A stretch of DNA of 12,080 bases from Neocallimastix lanati (nom. inval.) (Eukaryota; Neocallimastigomycota; Neocallimastigomycetes; Neocallimastigales; Neocallimastigaceae). Below the pieces are notes generated by a model. It was given only the letters and a program-made list of their open reading frames with translations. It was not told where the DNA came from and did not search any database. The stretch lies in NCBI GenBank assembly GCA_016946835.1, contig JACVTC010000216.1, positions 165,001 to 177,080 on the forward strand, read 5' to 3'. Position 1 is the stretch's first letter, and every line of letters begins with the position of its first letter. A program made the translations under genes and the position numbers. Shown one piece after another: positions 1 to 8,002 of this stretch.

Positions 1-220
1 GGAACGTCACATAAATTTGATGAAAGACTTTTGAAGAATACTGCATTCAAGATTTAGTTAAAGAAGTAGCTTCTACTGAAGTAAATTACCAAGTTAACAT
101 ATCTTTTGGATCTATTCCCTAAATTTCGATCTGAATTTATGAAGGCCTTAAAACTTACCCCCTAAAAAAAAAATACAGTTACTAATATCATGACAATAAA
201 TAAGCAAGAATAAAAAATTA

Positions 221-450
221 TTAAAGTGAATGGATTTGTCGAGAATAAATCATGTGAAATATTTTTTTGGATTCTTGTGCTAGCCTTAATGCTATAACAA
301 GATCCACATTAAATAAAATAAAAAAATTAACAAACCTACTATTGGGACCATCTCGGAAACAATTTTTTTTACAAGCATATTCTAATTCCACTATTGCTAG
401 TGAAGTAGTTGAATTAAAAATTTCCATTAGGTGTAGAAATGTTCGTTGAA
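221..450 (+). other. Retropepsin-like aspartic protease domain remnant
   Basis: The frame around 225-450 reads VNGFVENKSCEIF, then after a one-base shift in the T run LDSCASLNAIT, a poorly conserved middle, and a tail toward VVELKISI. The D-S-C-A-S block sits where retropepsins carry D-[ST]-G-[AS], so the catalytic Asp codon is 270-272. In this family the enzyme is a homodimer that cuts Gag-Pol in the particle. The usual Gly after the second catalytic-loop residue is Cys here (TGT, 276-278), which is either lineage-specific or a decay change. After 450 the reading continues, with shifts, into a FDVL-NRLSIL segment (about 484-515) and a long acidic linker (about 595-800). Confidence 0.7.
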
Positions 451-904
451 TATTTCAAGGGTTATTGAAAAAGATGATAATTTTTGATGTTCTTAATAGG
501 TTGTCGATTCTCTTTAAGAAAAACAGATTTGATATCAATCTAGTTAAAAGATAAAATTATTTTTATATTGATGAAAAAATAATAATTCTACTGAATTAGC
601 TGATCTATACTATGATATTGACTCACCTATTCCGAATCCAGAAGATCATGCTCAAGAAGAGCCTATTGAACAGAACCCTATATTGATAACAGTAACTGTT
701 GTAAATGACGAAAATAACGATGCAAATGATTCTGATACAATTAAACAAAATATAATTGATGAAATTATACAAACTATACCTGAAAATTTCAAAAAAAAAA
801 AAAAATAGTGAATGAATTATTTTATAAAAATTTTGATATTTATAGCAATAAAAACAGATGATCCTGGTAAATCGAAATTTCTCCCTCATAGGATCGAACT
901 AGTG

Positions 905-1800
905 TCAGGTGCCCAACCAATAAAACAAAAAAAATCATATAGAATACCTAAATCTTTCACATAGATGTATTAAAACAAGAATTAATAATATTAATTAAAA
1001 AAAAAAAAAAACCTTATTGAACCTTCTTTCTCGTCATGGTCTTCACCGGTGGTACTTGTTCCAAAAAAAAAAAAAAAAAAAAAAAAATGGTAAACAAATG
1101 GCGATTGTGTGTGGAATATTGCAAATTGAATAATGTTACTATTAAAGGATGCTTATGCCCTACCATTAATCGATGATATCTTTAATTACATTGGCAATAA
1201 TTCCCCAAATATTAATCTACTGTTGATTTTGTTTTCTGGGTATCATCAAATACCCATGGCTGAAGAAGATCAAGATAAAAACAGCCTTTAACCACTATGT
1301 TTGGAAATTATAACTTCAGAGTCATGCCATTTGGATTATGAAATGCTCCGGCTTCATTTAAACGTGAAATGAACAGAATTTTTTTTTTTTTGGACTTAAT
1401 TGGTGTTTGCGTTTTTATTTATATTGATGATATTATTGTATTTTCAAAAAAAAAACATTAGAAGATCATATTAGTAATTTGGGTAAAGTTCTTAAAAATT
1501 TTTTAAATGATAATGAATTTAAAAATAAATATTGAGAAATGTACCTTTTTTTTAAAAATAAAGTCACGTCACTCTCCTCGGTCACCTTCTTTCTACCGAA
1601 GGTTATTTCTCCCATTCCTGAGAAGGTCAAAAGTTATTATAAACTGGCTGGCTGGATTCCTCCTAAAGACAAAAACTCAATTGCGAATCCTTCCCTTGGC
1701 GCTATTGGTTATTACGGAAAGTTTATTTTCAACTTTGCTCAAGTTGCATATCCATTGTTCCAATGACTTAAAAGAAAGATGTTCCTTTTTATTTGGTCCT
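905..1800 (+). other. Reverse transcriptase domain remnant with connection region
   Basis: RT blocks can be followed across frames: an EPSFSR.. segment with a PKKNGKW-like block expanded by a long A run (about 1018-1100), KLNNVTIK with the following DAYALPLIDD (about 1125-1175), a V-D-L-F-S-G-Y-H-Q-I-P-M block (catalytic Asp 1225-1227), FRVMPFGL-stop-NAP (1315-1350), SFKREMNRI, then VFIYIDDIIVFS with YIDD at 1420-1431. Connection motifs follow: EKCTFF (about 1527-1545), PIPEKVK (about 1610-1632), GAIGYYGKFIFNF (about 1699-1737). These are standard Ty3/gypsy RT signatures. Insertions lie at lysine or phenylalanine codons (1063-1086, 1380-1391, 1445-1455), where A or T runs are longer than a conserved KK or FF needs. 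Confidence 0.88.
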
Positions 1801-1884
1801 GAGGACTGCAACAGTCGCTTTTCGAAGAACTGAAAAAATAAATTAGTTAAGTGCCCCTATCTTAACACCTTCCTGACTATAAGA

Positions 1885-2285
1885 AACCATTTTATTATTC
1901 GCACGGACTCATCAAGGATAGGGCTTAGGTGGTGTTTTTACTTTAAAATTTAAAGATAATATAGAGGTTCCAATCTATTTTTGAAAGTAGATCCCTTTTC
2001 CCTTTTCGGAAAATAACACAGTGTTACTGACTTGGAAGGAAAGCCTGTGTTTCCACTGTATAAGGAAGTTCAAAGTGTTTTTCTCACCGGTAGCCCTTTT
2101 GTAACGACCCTATAATACTGATCATAAGTCCCTAGTCAGTATTTTTTTTTTGCTAACAAAGAACCTCTTACTAGCCGCCATCTTAAATGGGTAAACTGAC
2201 TTCTGTTACCCATTTATCTTCATTGTAATAAATTTATTGCTGAATTCCACAAGAAGTATCCAAGTAAAACCAAAACCTAAGACGT
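1885..2285 (+). other. RNase H domain remnant of the retroelement
   Basis: The segment starts HFIIRTDSSRIGLGGVF, the first RNase H strand with catalytic Asp at 1906-1908. A FESRSL-like block follows near 1980, then SPFVTT, a disrupted TDHKSL (Asp at 2120-2122) and a RHLKWV block (2176-2193). In these elements RNase H removes the RNA strand after first-strand synthesis. At least five indels break it, and the usual terminal ADALSR motif is not readable. Beyond about 2290 the coding signal is lost and base composition drops to near-pure A+T. Confidence 0.82.
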
Positions 2286-2677
2286 CTGGAATCCGTTTTT
2301 AAGAGAGAGAGTTATTAACAGAATCAATAATTACAATTATTTTATTATTTGTTAAAAAATTTTTTCATGGTAAGATTATTGTTTAAAAATTTAAATAGGT
2401 AAAAAGATTATAGTTAAAATCTTATTGGGTGGTAGGTTAGATTCTAGCTAAATCTTTCCTAGTTTGGGTTAAATTGGTCAGGTCAAGATGTTTCTTTATT
2501 AATTATAACAATTTAATTAAATTTAAATAATAAATAACACACACAGAGTTTTATAATTAAGAATTCAATCTTTAAGATTTATATTTTAGTAGAACTTTAT
2601 TTAAAATATATTTTAATAATAAATTTTACTAAGATTAATATAAAAATTATTTATTGTTATAATTAATTCATTAACTT

Positions 2678-2725
2678 TATGTTAATTGGTTAATAAGGTT
2701 AAATGTTAATTAGTTAATAATCTTA
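2678..2725. repeat. Two-copy imperfect direct repeat, 24-base spacing
   Basis: The core GTTAATTGGTTAATAA at 2681 recurs as GTTAATTAGTTAATAA at 2705, one substitution in 16 bases. Just downstream GAAATT and AATTTC face each other around 2731-2754. No function is evident; replication slippage is the simplest origin. Confidence 0.5.
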
Positions 2726-3069
2726 CAAGGAAATTTCAAAATATGGAATTTCAAATCCTTTTTATACTAAACTAAAATAATAATTAACAATATAATTAAA
2801 TAATACATTTTAATCTTAATATATTCATTACATGTATATAAACTATATAAAATATAATAATAAAATAATATGGATAAGAATCTTTTAATACAATAACTCT
2901 ATAAATAAAATATTATTAGACTATTACTAATAACTAATTCTGTATTTTTAATTAATAATATTTGTTCATAAAAAAAAATTAATAATATAATTTCCATGTT
3001 AAGAGATTTTATCTAATATAAATTTCTAATTAATAATCTAGGGTCTTAATTAAATAATTAAATTGTTTT

Positions 3070-3195
3070 TTAGATATTTAAAATATCTTTAAAGTCCAAT
3101 ATCTCATCATCTAGTTGTCCAATAAGGTTTGATTTTAATATATGTTGTAGTTCTCGTCCGTAGCTTTCTAATGAATATAATTTTAACTGGAATAA
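3070..3195 (-). pseudogene. Short minus-strand coding-like remnant, unidentified
   Basis: The minus strand is open for 41 codons from 3195 to a TAA at 3070-3072. The peptide includes YSLESYGRELQ and then GQLDDEILDFKDIL. Its Q, D, E, G, R and S content is unlike the I/N/K/Y/F translations of random AT-rich DNA. Two TGA codons (3196-3198 and 3202-3204) interrupt the frame just upstream, after which it continues for about 15 codons (TTTQQIMEI). The amphipathic, charged character would fit a retroelement Gag segment, since this genome has other Gag remnants, but I do not recognise the family. If it is real, it is a fragment oriented against the flanking retroelement pieces. Confidence 0.35.
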
Positions 3196-3545
3196 TCAAT
3201 ATCATATTTCCATTATTTGTTGAGTTGTCGTTGTTTTTTCTTCAAGTTATTTTTATTAAATCCTTAAGGGTTAAATTAAATTAAATTAAATGATCTTTAA
3301 TAAATAATTCCAATCCCTTTGTTTTCTGATTATTTTAATGTTTCTAATATTTATTTTTTATAATTAAAATGGAATTAAAATAATTTTTTGTCAATAACTA
3401 AATTAAATTTCAATTGATCTAATAGTGAATTTTAATCTCAAATCCACTAATATTCGTGACATTATTGTTAAGATTTTGATATATTTTATGTTTTAAATTT
3501 TAAATAAAATAATATGTTTTATTAAAATTTTACAAAGTCAATATG

Positions 3546-3570
3546 TCTATATAGTAATATGCTATATAGA
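3546..3570. repeat. Perfect 9-bp inverted repeat (hairpin)
   Basis: TCTATATAG (3546-3554) faces CTATATAGA (3562-3570) across a 7-base loop. The arms match perfectly and include two G:C pairs in an otherwise A+T context. No T run follows that would mark a transcription terminator, and no gene is adjacent. Confidence 0.55.
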
Positions 3571-3743
3571 TATATAATAATAATAATAAATATTTAAATG
3601 GTTTAGTTTAATAAAAATTTATTTATAATAAACTTTAATAATTAAAATTATTTAATTATTTTTATTTATATAATAATTTCTCTTTATTTAATAATTAAAT
3701 ATCTATAAACTATTATTATTAAGGTAATTTTACAATAACCTTA

Positions 3744-3789
3744 CAAAGAGCATAAAAGATAGGTTTTTACATCTTTCTTTTATACTTTG
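3744..3789. repeat. Imperfect inverted repeat containing opposed TATAAAAG-like boxes
   Basis: The left arm CAAAGAGCATAAAAGAT (3744-3760) pairs with a right arm whose complement reads CAAAGTATAAAAGAAAGAT (3789 back to 3771), with small gaps. The result is a roughly 17-19 base stem and a loop of about 10 bases. Both arms contain ATAAAAG, so TATA-like boxes face outwards on opposite strands. It lies 55 bases before the candidate LTR and could be part of an older element end; this is inference. Confidence 0.4.
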
Positions 3790-3844
3790 TTAAGTTACAT
3801 AATAATAATAATATTTAATTATAAGATATTAATAATATACTAAT

Positions 3845-4370
3845 TGTAACGAAACTCATAATGATACGGTACTACCACCATAAATACCATAATTTAGTGA
3901 AATTTAGGTTAGTGAAATCTTATTGGTTAATAATAATTTAATAATATTATATATAGTTAGTAAATAATAATAGTTTAAAGAATGGTTCTTTTTTTTTTTT
4001 TTTAATATTAATTTAGTTTTATTAATAATTTAACCTATACACATGTTTATTAGTATAGTTTAGTGTAGTTTTATATTTAGTTTACATTAATAACATAAGA
4101 GATTTTAGTAATTAATTATATTTTATTGAATGATTTAATTATATTTTAACTAGTTAACAAATATTTATATTGATGATGTATTTTTTATGGATGAATGATA
4201 ATAAATAAATAAAATAAATAAACTAAATATTAAAGAGTGAATATTATTATTGTGTGTATATTATTCTATATAATATTAAAATATATTATTTTGTCAATAA
4301 TTCACTTCTGACAACGTCCAAACAAATAAAATTATTTAGATACACCTTTAAATATAAAAGATACGTATCA
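3845..4370 (+). mobile_element. Candidate 5' LTR of a Ty3-type element
   Basis: The segment starts TGTAACG (3845) and ends ACGTATCA (4370), so it has the TG...CA termini typical of LTRs. It is followed four bases later by a primer-binding-site-like TGG motif and 111 bases later by a retrotransposon gag start. Its 526-base length suits a Ty3/gypsy LTR. The first 45 bases (ACGGTACTACCACC near 3864-3877) are clearly richer in G+C than the surroundings. A TATAAAAG lies at 4353-4360. No second copy was found in the window, so the boundaries rest on context and cannot be confirmed by pairwise LTR comparison. Confidence 0.5.
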
Positions 4371-4374
4371 AAAT

Positions 4375-4390
4375 TGGTGGAGAATCCGGG
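4375..4390 (+). other. Putative tRNA primer binding site
   Basis: TGGTGGAGAATCCGGG begins with TGG, complementary to the universal tRNA 3' CCA. Its reverse complement, CCCGGATTCTCCACCA, has the layout of a tRNA 3' end (T-stem, acceptor strand, discriminator A, CCA). It starts four bases after the candidate LTR end, where Ty3-type elements keep their PBS, and it is a G+C-rich island in AT-rich DNA. The matching tRNA could not be identified by reading. Confidence 0.5.
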
Positions 4391-4481
4391 CGCTGTCAGA
4401 AGCAAAATTAATATGAAAATAATTAATAATAAAAATACTAATGTGTAAATAAACAATAAAATATTTATAATAATAAAAAAA

Positions 4482-5520
4482 ATGAATATACAACAAGTGA
4501 TAAATAAACTACCCATATTAGAACAATATGGAGTAGATATAAATGGATAGCTTAAATGATTTCAATAGAATAATGGAATTATATGATAAAAATAAGTCTG
4601 AAAGAAAATTTACTTTCTTAAAAGGAGGTGTGGAATTTGAATTAAGAGAGGAACTTATTATTAAAAGAGAAAAATAATGTTATTCCTTAGCAAGAAGAAA
4701 TAAAATATGTAATTGAAAATTATCTAAAAAATAACGGCAAGCGATTAAATATTGGAATTTTATAAATATGAGAATAAATAATAAAGAGACTTTAGTTAGT
4801 TTTAACAATAAATATAATCGCCTATTTGATGACATGGGAGAAGACCACAAAACTTTAATTACTGTTCGTAACTACATAAATTAAATGAAATCTAGAAGTT
4901 ACCTTTACCTTAGAATAAAAGATAAGAACTGTAAAACTATTAAAGAAGCTATGGAAACTATAGAGCAAGCAGAAAGAATTGAGAAACAATTAAAAATGAT
5001 CAATAATATTGAATATAATTGGTAACTATTATAGTAATAATGAAATTTTTCATAATTATAATTTAGGGATTGAAATAAAATAAAAAAGTTTTTTGTTTTA
5101 GATGTTATGAATTAGGCCATAAGTCTAGTGAATGTCACTATAGTTTTAGAGAATTAGCAATAATGGAAGAAAATGGAATAATAGAAAAAAACAAAGGAAA
5201 TAAAAACAGGAATTTTAAAAACAATAAAAGGAATTTTAAAAACAAAAAAAAATCAATTGTATTAATAATAAAGAAAATAATAATAATAATTATAGTAGTA
5301 ATGTTGTAAATAAATTGGGTAAAGATAATTATAATATCCATGATAATGAAAATAAAAATAATTTGTATAATGAAAGAACTGCTTGGGGCAATTCAAATTT
5401 TAAATTTAATAATTGTTATAAAAATAATTTATTTGGTAAAAATTATAATTATCCGAATAAACGTATTATTTATAATAAAAGAGAAAATAAACAAAATAAT
5501 AAAAATATTAATTATTATTT
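4482..5520 (+). pseudogene. Retrotransposon gag remnant with CCHC zinc knuckle
   Basis: Gag packages element RNA into cytoplasmic particles. The start chosen is ATG 4482-4484 (MNIQQVINKLPILEQYG), 92 bases after the PBS. The frame is lost at a TAG (4548-4550) and resumes one frame over as SLNDFNRIMELYDKNKSE. A capsid-like helical region follows from about 4765 (RINNKETLVSFNNKYNRLF, then DMGEDHKTLITVRNYIN, an in-frame TAA at 4882-4884, KSRSYLYLRIKDKN, EAMETIEQAERIEKQL). The nucleocapsid part holds a perfect CX2CX4HX4C knuckle, C-FR-C-YELG-H-KSSE-C, at 5094-5135. A Lys/Asn-rich tail runs to about 5515, where the sequence becomes TTTTA repeats instead of protease. At least four frameshifts and two stops make it non-functional. 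It could belong to the same family as the 1-2290 fragment, which starts just where this one ends. Confidence 0.78.
5094..5135 (+). other. CCHC zinc knuckle of gag
   Basis: Codons spell C-F-R-C-Y-E-L-G-H-K-S-S-E-C in one uninterrupted frame, an exact CX2CX4HX4C. All four zinc ligands (TGT, TGT, CAT, TGT) survive although the frame is broken on both sides. Such knuckles bind element RNA during packaging. Confidence 0.85.
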
Positions 5521-5692
5521 TATTTTATTTTATTTTATTTTAATCAATCTGTACTTTATATTCATATTCATATTTATTTTATTTTATTTTATTCAATCTG
5601 TACTTTATATTCATATTTATTTTATTTTATTTTATTCCATCTGTATTTATATGGTTGCATTCTTTATTTATTTATTTATTTATTTATTTTTT
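5513..5692. repeat. Composite TTTTA / CAATCTGTACTTTATATTCATA repeat
   Basis: Runs of TTTTA alternate with a less simple unit, CAATCTGTACTTTATATTCAT, at 5545 and 5594, and a diverged third copy (CCATCTGTATTTATAT) at 5638. The higher-order unit is about 45-50 bases. It ends in a TTTA run (5663-5690). It replaces the expected gag-pol junction. The open plus-strand frame through it is only a translation of the repeat. Confidence 0.75.
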
Positions 5693-5856
5693 TTACAAAT
5701 AATTGAAAAACTAATTTTTCAAAATTAATAATTAAGAATAATATTGGATAATTAATATAATTATTTTAATTATATAATTAAATAATATTTAAAAAAAATA
5801 TAGAAATGGAAGAAAATCTAAATATTAATATAAATGAGTCTAACAAAAGAAAAAAG

Positions 5857-6525
5857 CAATATTTTATATGCTTCTTGTTCTTTATTTCTTAATATTGCAA
5901 AAGAAGTAGTGTAAAAACTATCTAATCCTTTAGTATAAATTCTTGTAATAAATATTTGATAACTTAGGGGCAATAAAATATATAAAATATATACCATCAA
6001 GAAATATATCATCATTATATTTCCTATATAATTTTATTTGAAAAGGGGATTAAAAAAAAATTATTAAATTAGAATTTTTTGAATTTCATAAAATTTTCAC
6101 CTCGATTTGTTTTATAATATTCAAATTCTTTAGGAATTTTAGCAAATGTTGTTCCATTGGATGGTAGTTTTTTTTATTTAAATTTCTTGATATTTGGGAT
6201 TTAATTGAATTATATTCTGGATATATAATAAACCCCATTTATTTAGAAATTTTATTATATAGGGGTTTTTATTTTTATACCAAAAGGAATTGAATGTTTT
6301 TTAAATTCTATCTTTAATTTAATTTTTCATTATAGATTGAGATACAACGTATTCCATTTCAGGATGATTATGTAAACTATCATATTTTTAAGATTTCTTT
6401 CTTATCATTTAAAATAATAAAAGATTTATATTTATTTATTTTTTATATTCGGTACATTTATAAACTTTGGAATTATCTTTTCTTATCTATGAAAAATTAA
6501 ATTTATATTTTTTATTAATAATAGT
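5857..6525 (-). pseudogene. Inverted N-terminal half of the MULE transposase (zinc finger and first catalytic Asp)
   Basis: Read on the minus strand from 6525 down: INKKYKFNFS, RKDNSKVYKCTEY, then KSFIILNDKKEIL, YDSLHNHPEMEYVVSQSI (HNH at 6364-6372), a middle of about 100 residues split among frames, SPFQ.K, IFLDG (Asp 5996-5998), LSYQIFITRIYTKGLDSFYT and RNKEQEAYKIL, ending near 5857. This is the Y.C..Y....C / H.H finger followed by the first part of the MULE core. The second finger cysteine appears to be lost: TAT (Tyr) at 6428-6430 stands where C would fit in KNKCKSF-like relatives. The last open part (5818-6015) is the only long in-frame section. Confidence 0.8.
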
Positions 6526-6539
6526 TTATAATTGAACCA

Positions 6540-7226
6540 AAAAAATTTTGAATTGTGATTTTGAAAGGGACATATCTAAAGCAGCAAAAACAATATTTCC
6601 TAATACAAATATTAAATATTGCATTTTGCATTATAAAAAATCACTAGAAATTAAAAAAAAAAAAATTAAATAGGCTATAATAAAGTAAAAAAATGATAGT
6701 AATATATTTATATTTATTATAAATCTATTTTAAAATTACCATTGATAAATCCTGTATACATTATACCTATTTGATATTTATGTTATAATTAAAATTAAAT
6801 CCATTAAAAATAATTATTGTCAATTTTTAAAGTTTTTAGAATATTTTTTATAAAACATATTTAGTTGGTTATGATTTGAAAATTTGTAATTATTATAATA
6901 ATATAGAACCTATAACAAACAATGCCTCAGAATCACTCAATAATTATTTAAATAATTTAGTTCCAACAAAGCCATTTTATTATGAATTAATAGATAAATT
7001 AAATAAACTTGAACATTTATCATATTATGATTATCAAAGAAAAATAAGAGGAATTTGGAAAATAAAAAAAAAAAAAAAGAGCAATAAATAAAGCTAATGA
7101 AATCACTGTCTTAATTGAACGCTACAAAAAATATTGAAACCGAGTTAATTAATGCTAAATGTTGATAGAAATAATACTACTGATTTGTGGTTTGATTGTT
7201 AAACTGATTTAAATAATATAATATAA
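6540..7226 (+). pseudogene. C-terminal half of the MULE transposase (second Asp and Glu region)
   Basis: The plus strand reads TKKILNCDFERDISKAAKT then IFPNTNIKYCILHYKKSLE, with the C-D-F-E catalytic Asp at 6557-6559. After a poly-A shift (about 6655-6665) and a degraded stretch, the open frame 6858-7091 gives NNIEPITNNASESLNNYLNN, TKPFYYELIDKLNKLEHLSY and DYQRKIRGIWK. An A run at 7064-7078 shifts the frame to KANEITVLIERYKK, and the tail ends WFDC-stop-TDLNNII-stop (7188-7226). The order is that of the MULE core after its first Asp. A few residues between AYKIL and KKILNCDFE seem to be missing at the rearrangement point. Confidence 0.82.
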
Positions 7227-8002
7227 ATATTGCTTTATAATAAATAACTAAGAAATGAGGAATGACCAAACGAAATCATCAGAATTCTGTCATTAAAAAA
7301 TTTAATTTATAAAGCTTATTAAATTTATACAATTTAAATAAATATTCAAATACAATGTATAATTAATAGTTTTATCATTATAATTATTATTTTTTTTTAA
7401 TAATTTTTAAATAAAAGAGTCATTATTAATAAAATTTATATTTTTAATAACATTTATATTTTTATATAATTCTTTTATTAATAGCATTTAAATTAAAGAA
7501 TTAAAATCATAAAATCTAACCATTATATGATTTATTTAATTATTCACTTAATAATTAATTTAAAAATTGAAATAACAAAATAATACAATAAAATAATATT
7601 ATGTGTAGTTAACCTATTTGTATATATTTAATAATCATTATTAAATATTAAATTTTTATATTATAATATCTATTAAATTATATATTATTTTATAATCTAT
7701 TGAATTATATATTATTTTATAACATATATTAAATTATATAATATATTATTATGTATTATTTTATTTATTTTATATTCTTACATATAATATATATATATTT
7801 TTTAAATATAGATATTATATTCTTATAGATATAATTTATATTATATGTTTAAAATGTTAATTTTATATCTATTAAATTTATATTTATTAAAAATGTTAAA
7901 TTTCCTTAATAGCAACCAATTTCTAATAAAAATTAATTAGAAGTAGGTTTTTTTTTAATTATTTTAGGAAAAGTAATCATAAATTAAATAAAGATAATCA
8001 CT
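7227..8002. other. AT-rich spacer after the MULE pseudogene
   Basis: No coding frame, RNA gene or promoter could be supported in this nearly 0.8-kb stretch. It contains a slightly less AT-rich patch at 7255-7295 just past the MULE stop, which may be the element's 3' flank, and a 27-bp tandem repeat listed separately. Confidence 0.6.
7668..7745. repeat. 27-bp tandem repeat, about 2.8 copies
   Basis: A unit starting ATCTATTAAATTATATATTA begins at 7668 and recurs at 7695 (one A-to-G change) and 7722 (more diverged, partial). The spacing is exactly 27 bases. Sequence is nearly pure A+T. Replication slippage is sufficient explanation. Confidence 0.6.

Larger units (their letters stand above)
1..2290 (+). 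pseudogene. Ty3/gypsy-type retrotransposon polyprotein fragment (pre-PR, protease, RT, RNase H), decayed
   Basis: Reading across all three plus frames gives a continuous retroelement polyprotein in the order pre-protease, aspartic protease, acidic linker, reverse transcriptase, RNase H. This is the Ty3/gypsy order, and it would copy element RNA into DNA in a cytoplasmic particle. Recognisable blocks are a pre-protease segment ending KFRSEFMKALKLTP (about 115-160), protease DSCAS (270-284), RT FSGYHQIPM (about 1232-1258) and YIDD (1420-1431), and RNase H RHLKW (2176-2190). Frameshifts occur every 50-200 bases, many at A or T runs, and there are in-frame stops such as TGA at 1339-1341 inside the GL-NAP motif. 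The fragment starts before the window or at its edge and ends without an integrase; no HHCC finger or integrase DDE could be read downstream. It is certainly non-functional. The class is well supported; the exact clade is not. Confidence 0.88.
2291..3844. other. AT-rich spacer with no plus-strand gene
   Basis: This 1.55-kb stretch is where an integrase would lie if the upstream retroelement were complete, but no HHCC zinc-binding motif or integrase catalytic block could be read on the plus strand. It holds a near-direct repeat around GTTAATT.GTTAATAA (2681 and 2705, 24 bases apart), four TTAAA units (3271-3290), two hairpins and a short minus-strand coding-like remnant, each listed separately. 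The rest is stop-dense A+T sequence. Confidence 0.6.
5806..7226 (+). pseudogene. MULE-type (FLYWCH-MULE) transposase pseudogene with an internal inversion
   Basis: Mutator-like transposases cut and paste DNA with an RNase H-fold DDE core, often preceded by a FLYWCH or WRKY-like zinc finger. The plus-strand start is ATG 5806-5808 (MEENLNININESNKRKK). The frame then stops making sense at about 5857. From 5857 to 6525 the matching protein is on the minus strand (finger, then first catalytic Asp), and from about 6540 it resumes on the plus strand with the second Asp (CDFE, 6554-6565) and the TNNASESLNNYLN block containing the catalytic-type Glu (6930-6932). Flipping 5857-6525 would restore the normal order finger-DDE in one orientation, at about 470 codons. 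Many small frameshifts exist too. The end is set at TAA 7224-7226 after a WFDC-stop-TDLNNII tail. No flanking terminal inverted repeats were recognised. Confidence 0.8.

Noticed and set aside
623-889. Minus-strand frame rich in F, Y and I
   Set aside because: Shadow of the acidic Asp/Asn/Glu-rich linker between protease and RT on the plus strand.
1507-1833. A separate 108-residue plus-strand gene
   Set aside because: It stitches together in-frame and out-of-frame parts of the RT connection region; conserved motifs switch frames inside it.
2099-2130. TGTAACGA word resembling the LTR start at 3845
   Set aside because: It lies inside the RNase H FVTT...TDHKSL block and is explained by that coding sequence.
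2291-3844. Possible integrase continuing the upstream pol
   Set aside because: Neither an HHCC finger nor integrase catalytic blocks could be read in any plus frame; composition is spacer-like.
4254-4516. Open frames on both strands across the end of the candidate LTR and the gag start
   Set aside because: They cross the LTR end, the PBS-like motif and the gag leader in frames unrelated to gag; no coding-like composition.
5138-5341. Minus-strand I/F/L-rich frame under gag
   Set aside because: It is the reverse complement of the Lys/Asn-rich gag tail, which matches the zinc-knuckle frame on the plus strand.
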